Shown here: piece by piece, positions 40,801 through 51,221 of the stretch
Layout: each line of letters starts with the position of its first letter
Position numbering within the stretch: position 1 is the first letter of the stretch
Assembly: GCF_027595985.1 (NCBI RefSeq)
Contig: NC_073311.1
Location: 48,685,463-48,749,462 of the forward strand
DNA from: Sorex araneus
Taxonomy: Eukaryota; Chordata; Mammalia; Eulipotyphla; Soricidae
DNA: 64,000 bases
Reading direction: 5' to 3'
Made by a program: the position numbers and the translations under genes
The notes under the pieces: model-generated
Database searches by the model: none
Told to the model about the DNA's origin: nothing
What the model saw: only the letters and a program-made list of their open reading frames with translations

Positions 40801-43800
40801 CCAGGGGGAGCACCAGAGTTTGTGGCCTTATTGCTGGCTGGAGGCCACTGCTGAGCGCTCCTGTCCCCACAGCATACCCCCCCGCCCCCCCGCCGCCTGA
40901 GCAATCTGACCCTCTGACCAGAAAGGGAGCAAAAGCCACAGGTCTAGAGGCTCGGCCCTGTTGACCCCCTGGCCTGCCTTTTCCAGAGCCCTGTGCCCCC
41001 TCTCTACACCCCCCTGCCTGCCACTCCCCCTCCCGTCTCTTACCTCTCGGTCATGGCCACCTGCTCGAGCATGGCGGAGCCGGTGTTGGCCTTCCAGTTT
41101 CCGGAGATGGAGGTTCTCCTGCATCAGAACACAGGATACACGGCGGGCGTTGGGGGCCTCTGGCCGCTCTGCCTTCCTCTTTGGCTGCTAGGAAGCGCCC
41201 GTTGCAAGAGGCGGCACCCGGCAGGCACAGAACGTCCTTCTAGACACATTTCCTAGGAAAGGCGCTTGGTTGCGCCTCCCCGCCATGCCCACCCCCTGAC
41301 TGAGTTGTTGGCGTCTGCTTATCTTGTCCCAAGCCACCTCCGACACGCGAGCATGCCATTCACAACAAAATGCCTGGTCCTGAGAAGGAGAATCAGGGCA
41401 GTAGGATGCTAATGCTTCTAGAAGGTTCTGAGGACTGAGCGGAGGAGAGAGGATCCACAGAAACACCTGCTTTGCTCTCCTTCCTCAGGAGCAGCGGGCC
41501 ACCAGCCACACAGCACACTTGGTTCCTGTGTGTTTTCTGGCCCCGTGTCCCCACGCCGCCCGAGCTCCGTGCGTGAGTTTCCTCTGGTGCTGGCCCCCCA
41601 CCCCACAGTCCTCTCTTGGTCCCCCTGCTCTTTTGTCCCCGACTTTGCCTCCCCTCTCTGTCTGCTCTGTTACATGGTAGCAGCCCTGGCTCCCAGCTAG
41701 AGCAGAGCCCTCCCTGGCACCCCATCCACTGCCCCGCGGGCTGCCTGCTTTAGGGTTCCCTGGGACCTAGGGCAGGGGACACATGGGACTCCTCTGTGGC
41801 ACCCGACATGCCATCGGGCTTCGTCGCTTCCTACTAAGGAACTGAGGACCCAGGGAGGGACCCAGGTGGTCTCCACGGGCACCTCTGGACTCAGCAAGGA
41901 CCGACTGAAACTCAGCAGAGGGAGACTCTTTGAAGGGCACATGGGTGAGAGCCAAAGGGTGAACTGGCGCTAGAAAGTGCTGCCAAAGGTGTCCTCCCAC
42001 GGGGCCGGCAGGACGGACCTGCGATGTGGGAGAGAAATGGGGGCCAGGAGACTCCCTAACTACTGCAGGTGCGGAGGCATCGGTAAGCTGTCTGTGTGTT
42101 CTGTTGGGTTCAGTTTCATTACGCCCAGAAAACTCAACTTGTGAAACAGTCCTGGGGGTGCCGTCTGTGGTAGGCATGAGGCTCTGTGAGCAGTGGGGTG
42201 CCCCTTTTTTTTTCCTTGTTGGGAATTCCTCTAGGACAGTCAGGGGGCCCCTCAGTGCATGTGGTGGCCCTGGGGTTTGAACTGGCTGCCCAGGCAACTG
42301 TTTTAAGCTGCTGTGCCATTTTCTGGGTCCCTGGTCCCTCCCTTCACTAGCACACGCCCTACAAGGGTGCACAACCTCACATCAGAGTCCAGGCAGGGGA
42401 GGGTCAGCTGGGAGCAGAGTAAGTGGAGATTTAGGGAATCGGAGTGGGAAAACCGAGTCAGTTCACATGGCTCTGGAAGGTATCAGGTGAGAGTGTAAGG
42501 GAAGCTGAGTAGGACTTGGCATCTGTATGGGGCAAAGAGGTGAGACCTGCTCGGAGCCCACCAAATCCAGCTTTGAACTTTCATATAAACTTTTTAAAGC
42601 TGAGTAACTTTTCACTGGGCTACCGTGGGCAACGTCCTTGAGTCTTTCTTCGCTCGTGGGTAAGATGGGAATCATTATAGTCTTCTGCTTTACAGGGTGT
42701 GTTGTGTGGGGGGAAGAAAATTGTCGCCTAGGTCTCTTAGTAAGATGCTGCGCTCATTTTGCTAGAGGACAAGTTCTTCTCCCAGTGGCTGGAGCGGCAG
42801 AAACACGGCCCACCTTGCTCTCCTTCCAAGAGATGATGTGGTGAGAGCTGACATCTATCTAATGGCCTTATCAGCAGAGAGCTCTGCCCGCTCACCAGAG
42901 TCAGGCATCCTTCTCACCGTTGCTCCCGCTTACTGGCTGCCTCCACCAAACCACACCGTCTGGGAAACTTGAGCCTCTGAGCCGGGAACTCCATGGCGGG
43001 TCCATCATGGGTTTGGGGAAGAAGCTGATTGGCCAAATGGGATGCAGGTCTGGGAAGCTGATTGGCTAAATGGGATGCAGTCCTGGGAAGTGGGAGGGAA
43101 GGTAGACGGCCATGAAAGAACCATCTGACGTCATCAAAGTAGTGCTGAGGGCCTTGCTGAAGAGCGTGGCCGTGGAGGGGAAGGAGCTTGGAAAGGACCA
43201 AGGCTCCGAGTACAGAAGTTTCACTTGAACTCTGCACTGTGCTTGGCCAGGTGGTGCCCCCAGACTCACGAGCACCTGGGTCTTGTGACTGTACTGGGAC
43301 AGAACACTAAGGAAGTGGCTGACGGACAGGAGGAGCTGACTTCTTCCCTGCAGGGCTGGGAGGTTAGCGACAAGCAACTTGGGAAGGCTCCCATGAATCA
43401 CGCGCTCGTCGATGGGGTCTGAGGCGTCAATACGAAGCCTACTTAGCTTCGGATAAATATAGACATGACGGGGCGTGTGCGGGTTAAGATCCACACACAT
43501 TTCCCAGCTCTGTCTGCCAAGAGGCCTTAGACACGATGACAGTCCCTAGCAACCAGCACAAAGGCCTGAGTGCAGGGCAGGAAGTGGTCCAGAGAGGAGG
43601 GCGAGCGGCCGGGGTGGCGTGGCCGAGCTCTGCGGAGGCTTGACACGGACCTCAGCCCTCGGATGTGGGCCAGCCCAGTGTCCAGGAAAGGCCATAACTA
43701 ATGACAAATTGGAGCTGTCAGGGCAGAGAGGCGCCTCCTGAAGAATGCGGCAGTGAGGTAATCCTGCAGGAGGGAATCTGGGACAAGGTGGTGTCAATGT

Positions 43801-45574
43801 CAGAGTGGGAACTTCTAACTACGAGGAACGGTGGGAAGTGGCTGGTCGTGGAGGAAGTTCTCAGGGACACCCTGGAACGTTCCTGATCTTGGAGCGGGCA
43901 GGGAGGAGGTGAGCTCGTCACCCCAAGGATATGTGAGCAGACACAGGGCTGGCCTGGCTCCTGGGTGCTAGAGGCCGGTTGGCCAGCGAGGGTGGAAGCA
44001 TTCCTTAGGAGGTGACTTTCTTCCTGTGCCGGGGATATTTCCTTAGAGGTCACCACCGGCCTGCCCTGCTGTTTGTCCAGCAGAGACTATCAAAGCCTAA
44101 GACGAATGGCTCCCCTGGATGGAAATCATTTGTGGGAGGAGCCCTTGTCTAGGCAATCTCGATGGTACAAAAGCACCCCTGGATGATACAAAAGCACCCC
44201 TGGGTGTCACACTCATGAATGTGCATGGCTGTGGGCAAGAAGTCTCTATTTATAGGAACTGGAGGCAGCTGCATGGGTTCCCTGCGGGCTGTGGTTAGCT
44301 GACCCTGACCCTGAGCAGGAGCTCTGTCCCAGGAGCACCCGGAGGGATTTTCCCAGGGCCCAGTGCCCGCCCAGAAGAGCTCCAACATGGTGCCACGCAG
44401 AGCTCGGCACTACTGCAGCTGGCAAACCGGCGGCCTCACTCGTCATCTCACCGTCACGTGGACCCCACAGCAAGAGTTCTCGGTGGGAGATGGCTAGGCG
44501 TAGGCACAGACGAGGCCTCCACCAAAGACCGCGGTGGCCCTTCTGTTTTGGACTGTCCACTCACTCCTGTGACCACAGCAGGGTCCTGACTCACTTTCTC
44601 TCCCCAGGGTGAATGTGGTTGGATTCATTCCTTCTCTTTTAGTCATGGCGCCTCAGCTTCGCGGGAGAACAGCCCTGTGCACCGTGCAGGCTGCCCTGGG
44701 GTGGGAGTCTCTATACCGGCTTCCGGTCCTTTCTCGAACTCTAAGCGTGTGACTCGAGATGGACGGATTCCAGGGCTTCCCTGTCTGGAGGGAAGCCCTG
44801 GGAACAATCAGATTTACTTTCCAAGAGCTGTGAGCATCGACTCCTCCTGCTGCTTACTCGGATTCTTGAGGCTGCCTTGTATCCTACTATTTCTGGAATA
44901 GAGAGTTGAGTGGGTTTGTTTGGCTTTGGAAGCTTGGGATCATCCATGGTTTTTCTAGCCAGTTCCCTTAAAGAAAACCTTCGATGGAGCTGCTTGCTAG
45001 GGTGGGGGGGGGGGAATGGCTTTGGGAGGAGTCCACTTGCTGCTGGTGGCCCTAGACTCACCTGCTTACATATACATCCTGCAGCTTTCCTACTCCAAAG
45101 GGAGCCGGTGAACACCCCAAATCCTCAAGCCAGTCATTCAAGGCCCTCCTAGACTTGTCCCCAAGTTACTCTTCCTTCTTATCACCAATGACCTAGAATC
45201 CCTATATAGTGGAAATTCCTGTAAACACACCAAGTGTCTCAAACCCTTGTTCAGGTAGATGGATTTCTACCCTGGGGTTACCATGACAGAACATTAACCC
45301 TTGGCCGTCCTGACTAGGGAAGGCAAAGGAGGAGTGGGTACGGTACCTGCAGGGTCACTCACTGCCCTGGAGGGGAGGAGATGGGCCTTCCATGCAACCT
45401 CATTCCTCCCACCTTCTCCCCGCCCACTCACATGTAGGCCTTGTAGTTGGATCCGATTTTCTGGATGCGGATGTCATACTTGGAGTCAATGAAGGCTTCG
45501 GTGGTGGCGTAGGTCTTGGCCATGGCCACGATGCTGGTGATGTCCAGATAGTCGTGCTGGTTTTCCACCTTGAT
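28672..45574 (-). CDS. SYN3: SYN3, synapsin III, C-terminal seven coding exons (partial gene)
   Basis: Read on the - strand, the exons are 45432-45574, 41044-41118, 40286-40388, 36035-36169, 35069-35132, 30823-31111 and 28672-28804. All junctions are GT-AG and all phases join: 942 nt, 313 residues and a TAA stop. Synapsin III is a neuron-specific phosphoprotein on synaptic vesicles that regulates transmitter release and neurite growth. Its C domain has an ATP-grasp fold. The window holds the second half of that domain (about residues 1-150 of this piece), then the J region rich in Pro, Gln and Ser, then the conserved E domain ending [18 protein letters not shown]. The gene is cut by the window: the part before IKVENQ, including the VVVK...GHAHAG segment and domains A and B, was not found up to 64000. 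I distinguish it from SYN1/SYN2 by the J-region sequence and by synteny with FBXO7. Confidence 0.95.
29492..29622 (+). mobile_element. SINE remnant, + strand
   Basis: tggctcaaagggctgggtgc, gcagcgccaggtgtggcccc. Confidence 0.55.
29630..29772 (+). mobile_element. SINE, diverged + strand copy
   Basis: cagctggggagatggtaaga, gccaggagtaattcctgagc, accacccattgtggccc. Confidence 0.65.
29790..29915 (+). mobile_element. L1-type 3' end remnant
   Basis: A + strand remnant with gggacactgctggtgggaaa followed by tgtacactggtgaagg and an A-rich end. It lies between two + strand SINE copies. Confidence 0.4.
29964..30112 (+). mobile_element. Shrew SINE, internally deleted
   Basis: ggggcctgagtgatagtaca, cgtttgccttgcactaggcc, then directly gagcactgctgggtgtgacc and an A-rich tail. 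The centre of the element is missing. Confidence 0.8.
30180..30800. repeat. CACCC/GC-box minisatellite beside a SYN3 splice donor
   Basis: Short units of the form (g/t)ctccacccacac and ccccgcccacac repeat for about 620 bases. A higher-order unit of about 84-88 bases, starting cacatctggctccaccca, occurs near 30392, 30479, 30563 and (partly) 30650. The strand read by SYN3 is G-rich (GGGTGGAG, GGGCGGGG). The Pro/His-rich frames through it are artefacts. Confidence 0.9.
30823..31111 (-). CDS. SYN3: SYN3 exon, second from the 3' end (J region)
   Basis: It encodes the Pro/Gln/Ser-rich J region: [72 protein letters not shown] and PPHPHL plus two bases of Asn. The acceptor is CCCTGCAG|GTG and the donor TCAA|GTGAGT. 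A CACCC-box minisatellite begins within about 25 bases of this donor. J regions carry SH3-ligand type SPxxP patterns and serine-proline phosphosites. Confidence 0.96.
31665..31684. repeat. Poly-C run
   Basis: A run of about 18 C bases in a SYN3 intron. Confidence 0.85.
32150..32292 (+). mobile_element. SINE, diverged + strand copy
   Basis: gagcatgggctctgcataca, gagcactgtcttgtgtggcc, and an A/AAG tail. Confidence 0.6.
32456..32580 (-). mobile_element. Possible L1-type 3' fragment
   Basis: A T-rich start, then ttagtttacaacattgcaga and caccacatccaccaccaaaa. It resembles the other fragments only loosely. Confidence 0.3.
32679..32854 (-). mobile_element. Shrew SINE with target-site duplication
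   Basis: agcccctcaccttct at 32664-32678 and 32855-32869 flank a full short-form copy. Confidence 0.93.
33040..33600. promoter_or_regulatory. Candidate non-coding regulatory element (AT-rich, homeodomain-type motifs)
   Basis: This is a repeat-free AT-rich island in an otherwise GC-rich, SINE-rich intron. It contains several homeodomain core motifs: ctaattagcc near 33207, tgttaattca near 33234, cttaattgg near 33266 and cataattaca near 33527. Such islands are often conserved enhancers, but conservation cannot be seen from one sequence. Confidence 0.3.
33735..33818 (-). mobile_element. SINE remnant
   Basis: gtcagggatccaacccaggg and gagctattggcctgacc; only the head half remains. Confidence 0.5.
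34421..34552 (-). mobile_element. SINE, GC-rich diverged copy
   Basis: ggctcacacctggcggtcct and ttgagccgtgtccccac. Confidence 0.55.
35069..35132 (-). CDS. SYN3: SYN3 exon, third from the 3' end (64 bases)
   Basis: A short J-region exon encoding [20 protein letters not shown] then Q plus one base. The acceptor is CACTCCAG|GCT and the donor CAAG|GTAGGA. The version I remember from human is about eight residues longer (an extra Gly-Gln-Ala-Gln-Leu type repeat), so the shrew exon looks internally shortened in frame. Too small to appear as an open frame, it was found by joining phases. Confidence 0.88.
35240..35404 (-). mobile_element. SINE, diverged
   Basis: ggggccacgcctggcggtgc, ggggactgaacccgggtcga, and an end at tggctccagg, about 110 bases from the 64-base SYN3 exon. 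Confidence 0.8.
36035..36169 (-). CDS. SYN3: SYN3 exon, fourth from the 3' end
   Basis: Forty-five complete codons: [36 protein letters not shown], then TVPSPLRPW. It closes the C domain and starts the proline-rich J region. The acceptor is CCCCGCAG|GTG and the donor TGG|GTAAGG. Confidence 0.96.
36828..36985 (+). mobile_element. SINE whose tail runs into the polypurine tract
   Basis: agagatagtataggggcaaa, ccacacgtggtccctaaagc, gcattgctgggcgtggcccc, then aaaatgaaagagagagacag. Confidence 0.8.
36985..37608. repeat. Polypurine (AGAC/AGAG)n tract in SYN3 intron
   Basis: About 620 bases of agacagag-type units with almost no T. It follows directly on the A-rich tail of a + strand SINE at 36828-36985. 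Long frames through it on both strands (Arg/Glu/Asp or Ser/Leu/Cys runs) are artefacts. Confidence 0.95.
37609..39000 (-). other. SYN3 intron, GC-rich unique sequence
   Basis: GC-rich and SINE-free, with scattered CpG. Several overlapping long frames occur on both strands because stop codons are rare at this composition. None matches a known protein and none has exon-like boundaries that I trust. Confidence 0.5.
39010..39225. repeat. G-rich purine minisatellite
   Basis: Units of about 20-27 bases of the form gatgggg(ga)ggggaa(g)ggg repeat about eight times on the + strand, with variants ggatctgatggggaggggaa. G runs of four or more are frequent, so a G-quadruplex is possible on the + strand. 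Confidence 0.85.
39565..40052. repeat. Alternating purine-pyrimidine tract (acatgcaca-type)
   Basis: About 490 bases in which cacatgca, tacatgtaca and catatgca words alternate. Purine-pyrimidine alternation is kept through much of the tract, which is the base pattern for Z-DNA. It also contains many short palindromes (acatgt, catatg, gcatgc). Confidence 0.9.
40286..40388 (-). CDS. SYN3: SYN3 exon, fifth from the 3' end
   Basis: It completes Arg and encodes [20 protein letters not shown] then [14 protein letters not shown], the end of the ATP-grasp active-site region. The acceptor is CCCCACAG|GTAC and the donor GAG|GTGAGG. A large chance open frame on the + strand runs antisense over this exon. 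Confidence 0.96.
41044..41118 (-). CDS. SYN3: SYN3 exon, sixth from the 3' end
   Basis: It encodes [20 protein letters not shown] then VAMTER, with split codons at both ends. This is the core of the C domain; the [13 protein letters not shown] segment is shared by all vertebrate synapsins. The acceptor is GATGCAG|GAG and the donor GAGAG|GTAAGA. Confidence 0.96.
41119..45431 (-). other. SYN3 intron, repeat-poor
   Basis: Only one doubtful diverged SINE (about 42205-42330) and a short tandem duplication (43019-43090) are seen in 4.3 kb, which is unusual for this window. No further exon was recognised. Confidence 0.5.
43019..43090. repeat. Tandem duplication with CCAAT boxes
   Basis: gaagctgattggccaaatgg begins at about 43020 and again, as gaagctgattggctaaatgg, about 35 bases later. 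Each copy carries ATTGG (inverted CCAAT, NF-Y type). Confidence 0.8.
45432..45574 (-). CDS. SYN3: SYN3 exon, seventh from the 3' end
   Basis: It encodes [20 protein letters not shown], then [20 protein letters not shown] and GSNYKAY plus two bases of the next Met codon. This is the ATP-grasp part of the synapsin C domain. The acceptor is CCACACAG|ATC and the donor CAT|GTGAGT. It starts in phase 0. Confidence 0.96.
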
Positions 45575-45879
45575 CTGTGTGGGAGGAGCAGGGGGTGAGT
45601 GCCACGGGCCAGCATGCACCCAGCCAAGGCGGAGCACCCGGTGGGCTCCATGGAGCGGCCTCGACGCCCCCGGCCTCTCCTAAGAGATGGGAGACATGGC
45701 CTTCAGCTGAAGGTTACTGAAGAGACGGGGCCTTCGAGTGGGGATGACGGGATCTCCTGGAGGTTCCGAGCAGGGGTGGGAGAACGGCACCTCCTTTAGG
45801 TGGGCATCCAAGGGGCCCCTCCTTTACGTGGGCATCCAAGGGACAACCGAGAGTCAAGGGAGAGTCAAGAGAGTCAAGT

Positions 45880-45985
45880 CGTGCTCTGCACGAGGGACAC
45901 CTCAGTCCATCCCTGCACCCCAGGTTCAGGCACTACCAGGAGTGACCCCTGAGGACAAACCCAGCAGCAGTTCCTGAGCAAGGCC
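45880..45985 (+). mobile_element. SINE remnant, + strand
   Basis: gtgctctgcacgagggacac, ccaggagtgacccctgagga. Confidence 0.45.
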
Positions 45986-46114
45986 TCCCTGCAGAAGACA
46001 CCCTCAGACAGATGGGTGTCCACTGGGGACACACCAAGAGGGGCACAGCAGAAGAGGGGTGAAGGAAACGGCCCAGCCTTGCTCATGGGGGAACATCCTC
46101 TGGAGAGTCTCCAA

Positions 46115-46256
46115 GACTTTGTGTGTTTGTGTGTGTGTGGGCAGAGTTTTAGCCCAAGGGCTCCAGTGGGGGAGTGAGGGGAGGGCGGGAATGCAGGGAG
46201 TGTGTGCGTGTGTGTGTCTGTGTGCATGGTGCAAGCGTGTGCGTGTCTGTGTAGAC

Positions 46257-46296
<40 letters not shown>

Positions 46297-46523
46297 CATG
46301 GTGCATGGATACAAGTGTGTATGCATATGGTGGATATAGTATGTATATATACACAATCTGTGATGTGTGGGACATTTATATGTGTGGTATGGGTAGGAGT
46401 CTTAATGTGTGTATGTACACGAGTGTGTATGGCATGTATTATGTATGTGTAGTGTGTGTATATGTGTGGTATGTATGTGTAAGTGGTGTGTGGAATATGG
46501 TATGTAAGTGTGTGGTGTATTTG

Positions 46524-46554
<31 letters not shown>

Positions 46555-46565
46555 TGTGTGTGTGC
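46115..46565. repeat. Degenerate GT-rich tract
   Basis: GT-rich sequence with pure arrays at about 46258-46293 and 46526-46562. Between them lies tgtgtatgg/tgtatgtgtgg-type degenerate sequence. Confidence 0.9.
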
Positions 46566-47164
46566 ACTTGACGAACTGAGGTTGGAGGCAGAGACCTGGG
46601 CAGATACCCGCACGGTTCACCGGGCTGAGCCAGGAATACGGGTGGTTCGGGGCATAAGGACATAGACCCAGGAGAGCCTTGAGGCTTAGCCATGGCTCTC
46701 AGCCGGAAGTCCCGGGATGCACAGTGGCTGCCCCCCTCAGCCACTCCCACCCCCACAGCACAGGGCTATGGGTGCTGGCACAGCCTGGACAGGCCAGGAG
46801 GGATGCTCTCCTGCCCCCACAACCCCTGCTGGTCCCTTCTCCCCTTCCTTCAAGGTGCTGACCTCTGACCCCCATTCTTCCATGATGATGCTCTCCCTTC
46901 CTAGCTGCCCCATCCTGCCCCAACTTGCAAAGCCATCACAGATGGACCTCGGGACCCAGAGCTGTGGGGCATTAGGGCGGCCACAGCAGAGGCGGAAGCC
47001 AAGCTTCTTGCCTGGTGCAGGATCCAAAGCCGGGCACGAAAGCTGGGCATGCAACTCAGGACTCCCCAGCCTTCCTCAGGTGCTCTTCCTCCCTCCTTCC
47101 CCTCACACTGTCCCCCCTCCTGCCATCTGTATGGCTTCTCCCTCCATGCGTGCGTGCATGTGTT

Positions 47165-47166
<2 letters not shown>

Positions 47167-47207
<41 letters not shown>
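47167..47207. repeat. (GT)n microsatellite
   Basis: A near-pure GT array of about 20 units. Confidence 0.95.
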
Positions 47208-47473
47208 GAGGGCTGGATACGGTTCATTGTCCTTCCTGGCTGTCCCCTCAGAGGTCTCCTTTCCAGAGTTCCAGCTTGGGACGGGAAGGTCATCTTCCAC
47301 ACCCTGAATGCCTGCAGTGACACGGAGCCCGGTCATGGGCAGGGCGGATATTCCACTTGAGGGAAACTGTCCGCGTGAATAAATGGTCCCAGAGAGCGAT
47401 AACATCAAACGTCTCTGGAAAGTTCACTCCGGAGTCTGCTGCTTCCTGGTATGACCGCCCAGACAAAGTTGTT

Positions 47474-47660
47474 TATTTCATTTCATTTTATTTTATTGTT
47501 TGGAGCCACACCCAATGGGGTTCAGGGCTTACTTCTGACTCTGTGCCGAGGAATCACTCCTGGTGGGGCTCGGGGACCACCTGGGGCGCTGGGGCTAGAA
47601 CCGGGGTTGGCTGTGTGTGAGGCCAATGCCTTGCCTGCTGTTCCCATTGCTCCAGCCCCC
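47474..47660 (-). mobile_element. SINE, diverged
   Basis: A (TTTTA)-like tail, ggagccacacccaatggggt, and an end at cattgctccagccccc. Confidence 0.8.
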
Positions 47661-48439
47661 AAATTGTTTTGGTACCCCCTTCTCCCAATAGCTACACGGG
47701 GAACTCGACTGATCCGGAATATTTACAAACAACACAAGGGCTGGGAGGCAATCTCCCACAAATAATAAGCATCACTTCAGAGCAATTGTTTTCTTTCTGG
47801 CAATCACCAGCCATCAGGGACCGGCTGGAGAGACTCAGGCCATTCTGAGTTTGAAATAAACAAAACCCCAACTCTGGCTCACCAGTGGGGGCTTTTTTTT
47901 TGCTAAACAGAAACAGGTTCTAGGGGGTGAGGAGGAGGCAGAGGGGCTCTCGAGGCAGAAGCAGGACTGAGGTGTGCCCGAGCTAGTCCCGGACATGAGA
48001 CTCAGGGAGGGCAGCACGGTCCGTGCCCGAGCTGAGTCTCCCCAGCCGAGGAGAGGCAAAGGGGAGTCGCCTGTCACCCCGTGGAGAACTTCCCACACTC
48101 TGTGGGTTCATGGCGTCCACCTCAGGCATGACTGGACCACCTTCTTGGGCCAAAGGAAATGCCGAGGGGTTCATTGACCAAGTCATGAGAGTAAAACAGC
48201 TCCGTAAATATTTACGTTCTACCACTTAGCAACTGCACCGGGCATGCACAGACTCCTTCTTCTTCTTCTTTTGTTTTCATTCTTAAATCACTGTGGTGAC
48301 TTTCTCATGGGCTGTGTGTGCTTGCTGGGCACTGCGCAAAACCCCTCACTGCAGGGTCGAGGGGACATCATCTCTCTCATGACCCGTCCACCCCATTTTT
48401 CACCTGAGCCCTGCCATTGAGAACCCAGGGACGGCCACC

Positions 48440-48856
48440 ATCCAGAACCCAGAGATGTGCCACTGTTGAAAGTGTCCAGCTGATGGAAGCCTGCTCCATG
48501 AGCGGAGGGGAGAAGGCAGATGGGATAGAGAAGGGATCACTAAGAAAACGATGGCTGGAGGAATCAGTTGGGATGGGAGATGCGTGCTGAGAGTAGATGA
48601 TGGACCAAGCATGAGGACCTCTCAGTGTCTATGTTGCAAGCCATAATGCCCCAAAGTAGAGAGAGAGTATGGGGAATATTGTCTGCCATAGAGGCAGGGG
48701 GAATGTGGGAAAGGGGGGGTATACCCGGGATATTGGTGGTGGGGAATGTGCACTGGTGGAGGGCTGGGTGTTTGATCATTGTGAGATTGTAACCCAAACA
48801 TGAAAGCTTGTAACTGTCTCATGGTGATTCAATAAAATTAAAAAAATTAAAAAAAC
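48440..48856 (+). mobile_element. L1-type 3' end fragment (best-preserved copy)
   Basis: Sense copy: aagcctgctccatgagcgga, gttgcaagccataatgccc, the G-rich gggaaagggggggtataccc, attggtggtggggaatgtgc, then ggtgattcaataaaattaaa with its own AATAAA and A-rich tail. This gives the orientation and the 3' end of the family. Confidence 0.65.
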
Positions 48857-49187
48857 ATGTCCAGCAAAGGCCCAAGGTTGAGACAGTGGAATCACAGGGA
48901 GACTCCGTGGCTGGTCATTTGCCTGGTGTCCAGAACAGGACAAACATTGCTGGGTTTCTTATAAACTTTTAGACTGACTGTGCTGCTTTGGGGGTGTCTG
49001 GACACAGGTGCGGGGTTGGGGGGCCGGTCTGTGGACCTCCTGTGAGTCTCGCTGTCCACTCTGCAGAGAAGAACAGAAACTTCTGGGGCCATTTCCCTGT
49101 TGAGTGTCTGCCAGCAACTCATGGAAATGTAGTTCTGAGAAATGGTTGGGGGTTTGGGTTTCCAGCAGACCCAGTGAAACGTCATCA

Positions 49188-49361
49188 TTTTTGTTATTCG
49201 TGGTGGGATTTGGGTCCACATCCCATGGTGCTCAGGGTTCTGTGCTCAGAGATCACTCCTGGCAGAGCTCCAGGGACCATATGCGGAGCTGGGGATTGAA
49301 CCTGGGTTGGCTGTGTGCAAGGTGAATTGCTTTAACCCCTGTCCTATCTCTCCAGCGCCCA
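49188..49361 (-). mobile_element. SINE, diverged
   Basis: gggtccacatcccatggtgc, gggattgaacctgggttggc, ctatctctccagcgcc. Confidence 0.8.
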
Positions 49362-49867
49362 ATAGGGGCTTTAGACCAGTCCGTCCCCGCTGGGAGCCAA
49401 GGATTGGGGTAGCGAGGATCAGCAGAAAGGCAGAACAGGCTGCTAACAGGAACTTGCTATCTGGACAACCAGCAGTGCAGAGGAGAGGCACACAGGCCAG
49501 CTCCTCATCTGCTGCCTCCGCTCTTCCTTCCAGAGGAAACAGCCCTTGAGATAAGCCCATTATTAGGATGTTTGTCCTGATATACTGAGGCCCTGGCTAT
49601 ATGAAAGACTATGCCATCGGATAGATTAAGAGAGTTAGGCCATGGACCAAAAATGTTGCTGTCCTTCTAGGGGCCCCTGGTTCTAAGCCATAGATAGTGA
49701 CCGTGCAGGACTGTAGGTCCACGGGGCTGTCAGCCCCCTGGCCTTACACGGAGCCTCTTGTTTCTGTCTCATTTTCCTTAGTTCTTTGAGGCGGCCTGCT
49801 TCGACCCTGTTCAACAGGGGCTGGTCTCTAGCACATTCCATTGGGATAGTGCAAGCTTACATCACTG

Positions 49868-50165
49868 TTAATTTTTTAAAAAAATTTATTTTAACAAATC
49901 TCCATGAGATACAGTTGCAAACTTACAAATGTTCATGATTACGTTTCAGTCATACAATGATCGAGTACCCATCCCTCCGCCAGTGCCCATTCTCCACCAC
50001 CAATGTTCCCAGGGTCCCTCCCGTCACCCCCACTCCTTCACACCCCCTGCCTCTGGGGCAGGCACATTCCCTTACTCTCTCTCTTCTTTTGGGGGTTATG
50101 GTTCGCAATACAGGTACTAAGCGGCCATCATGTTTGATCCATCGTCTACTTTCAGCATGACGCTT
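49868..50165 (-). mobile_element. L1-type 3' end fragment
   Basis: Same family as 48440 in opposite orientation. As read on +: aaatttattttaacaaatct, cagtcatacaatgatcgag and ccaccaccaatgttcccag. Confidence 0.6.
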
Positions 50166-50644
50166 TCTGAAAGACCAACTCTATTGGAACTGGCCACACA
50201 GAGGCACTTTTGGGTGAGAAGGTGTCTGGGGAGTGGGAGAAGGCCCAGGGATCACAATAAGCAGAAGAGCCTCGAGTTCTGAGTGACAAGGCTCTGCCCT
50301 GCTCACTGTCAAGATCATGGTCCATGGGAGAGATGGACACAGGGACAGAGAAGTCAATGAGGGGGTCCTGTGTGGGGCAGCTGTGATGGGAGACCGAGGC
50401 AGAACTCCCCACTTGATCTCCGTAACGACCACAGACAGGAAGCTGGACCTCCTTCCCTTCCCTTGGCTGCTGCTCTGATAGACCAGGGGTCCTGCACTCC
50501 TTGGCTGAGGGGCTTATGGAGGAAGGGGGGGGGGCTGCACACTTTAACTGCGGTGATTGCCAGACCCTTGTACTCTGGGGGTCCTGAATAGGAGAGCCGC
50601 TGGACCCAGAACTCAGAAGGATGCATTGACTTAGGTGTATTATC

Positions 50645-50878
50645 CTTTTTTATTTGGGGGAGACCTCCCAAGGGGTGCCAGTGCCAGGGAATATGGCCAA
50701 CCTGTCTGGGGTTCAGGGCTGGAACTTGGGAATGTGGAACTGCTTGGGTCCTGCAGTGCCAGAGGCCACCAGACCACACCCAGTGATGCTTGGGGCCAGG
50801 GAGTGAACCCAGGCCTTGACCCCAGGCCGGGGGTATGCAAGGCCTGTGCCCTGAGCACGGTACTATCTCCCTGGTCCC
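50645..50878 (-). mobile_element. SINE, diverged, with extra internal sequence
   Basis: A T-rich start near 50645, then ccagaccacacccagtgatg and gcaaggcctgtgccctgagc. It is longer than the short form. Confidence 0.6.
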
Positions 50879-51050
50879 AGAAGACCGGTTAGAGCCACTC
50901 TCTCCTCCACTGTGGGATCCCAGGAGCCAGCATAGGCGGGCCCAGCTTCTTCTCTTTCAAATGGCACAAGGTGAATCACAGAGAGTGTGACGGAAGGGCG
51001 CCATCATACACCCTTCCAAGACATCTTACCCTTTAACATTCATCTTAACT

Positions 51051-51221
51051 TGGTGTTTTGGGCCACACCCGGCGGTGCTCAAGGCTTACTCTTGGCATTC
51101 AGGAATCACAGGAATCACTCCTAGTGGGCTAGGGGCAGCCTATGGAGTGCCGGGGATCAAACCCAGGTTGGCCATGTGTAAGGCAAGAGCTCTACCTGCT
51201 GTGCTATCGCTCTAGCCTCCT
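51051..51221 (-). mobile_element. Shrew SINE
   Basis: gggccacacccggcggtgct to gctatcgctctagcctcc. Confidence 0.85.
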
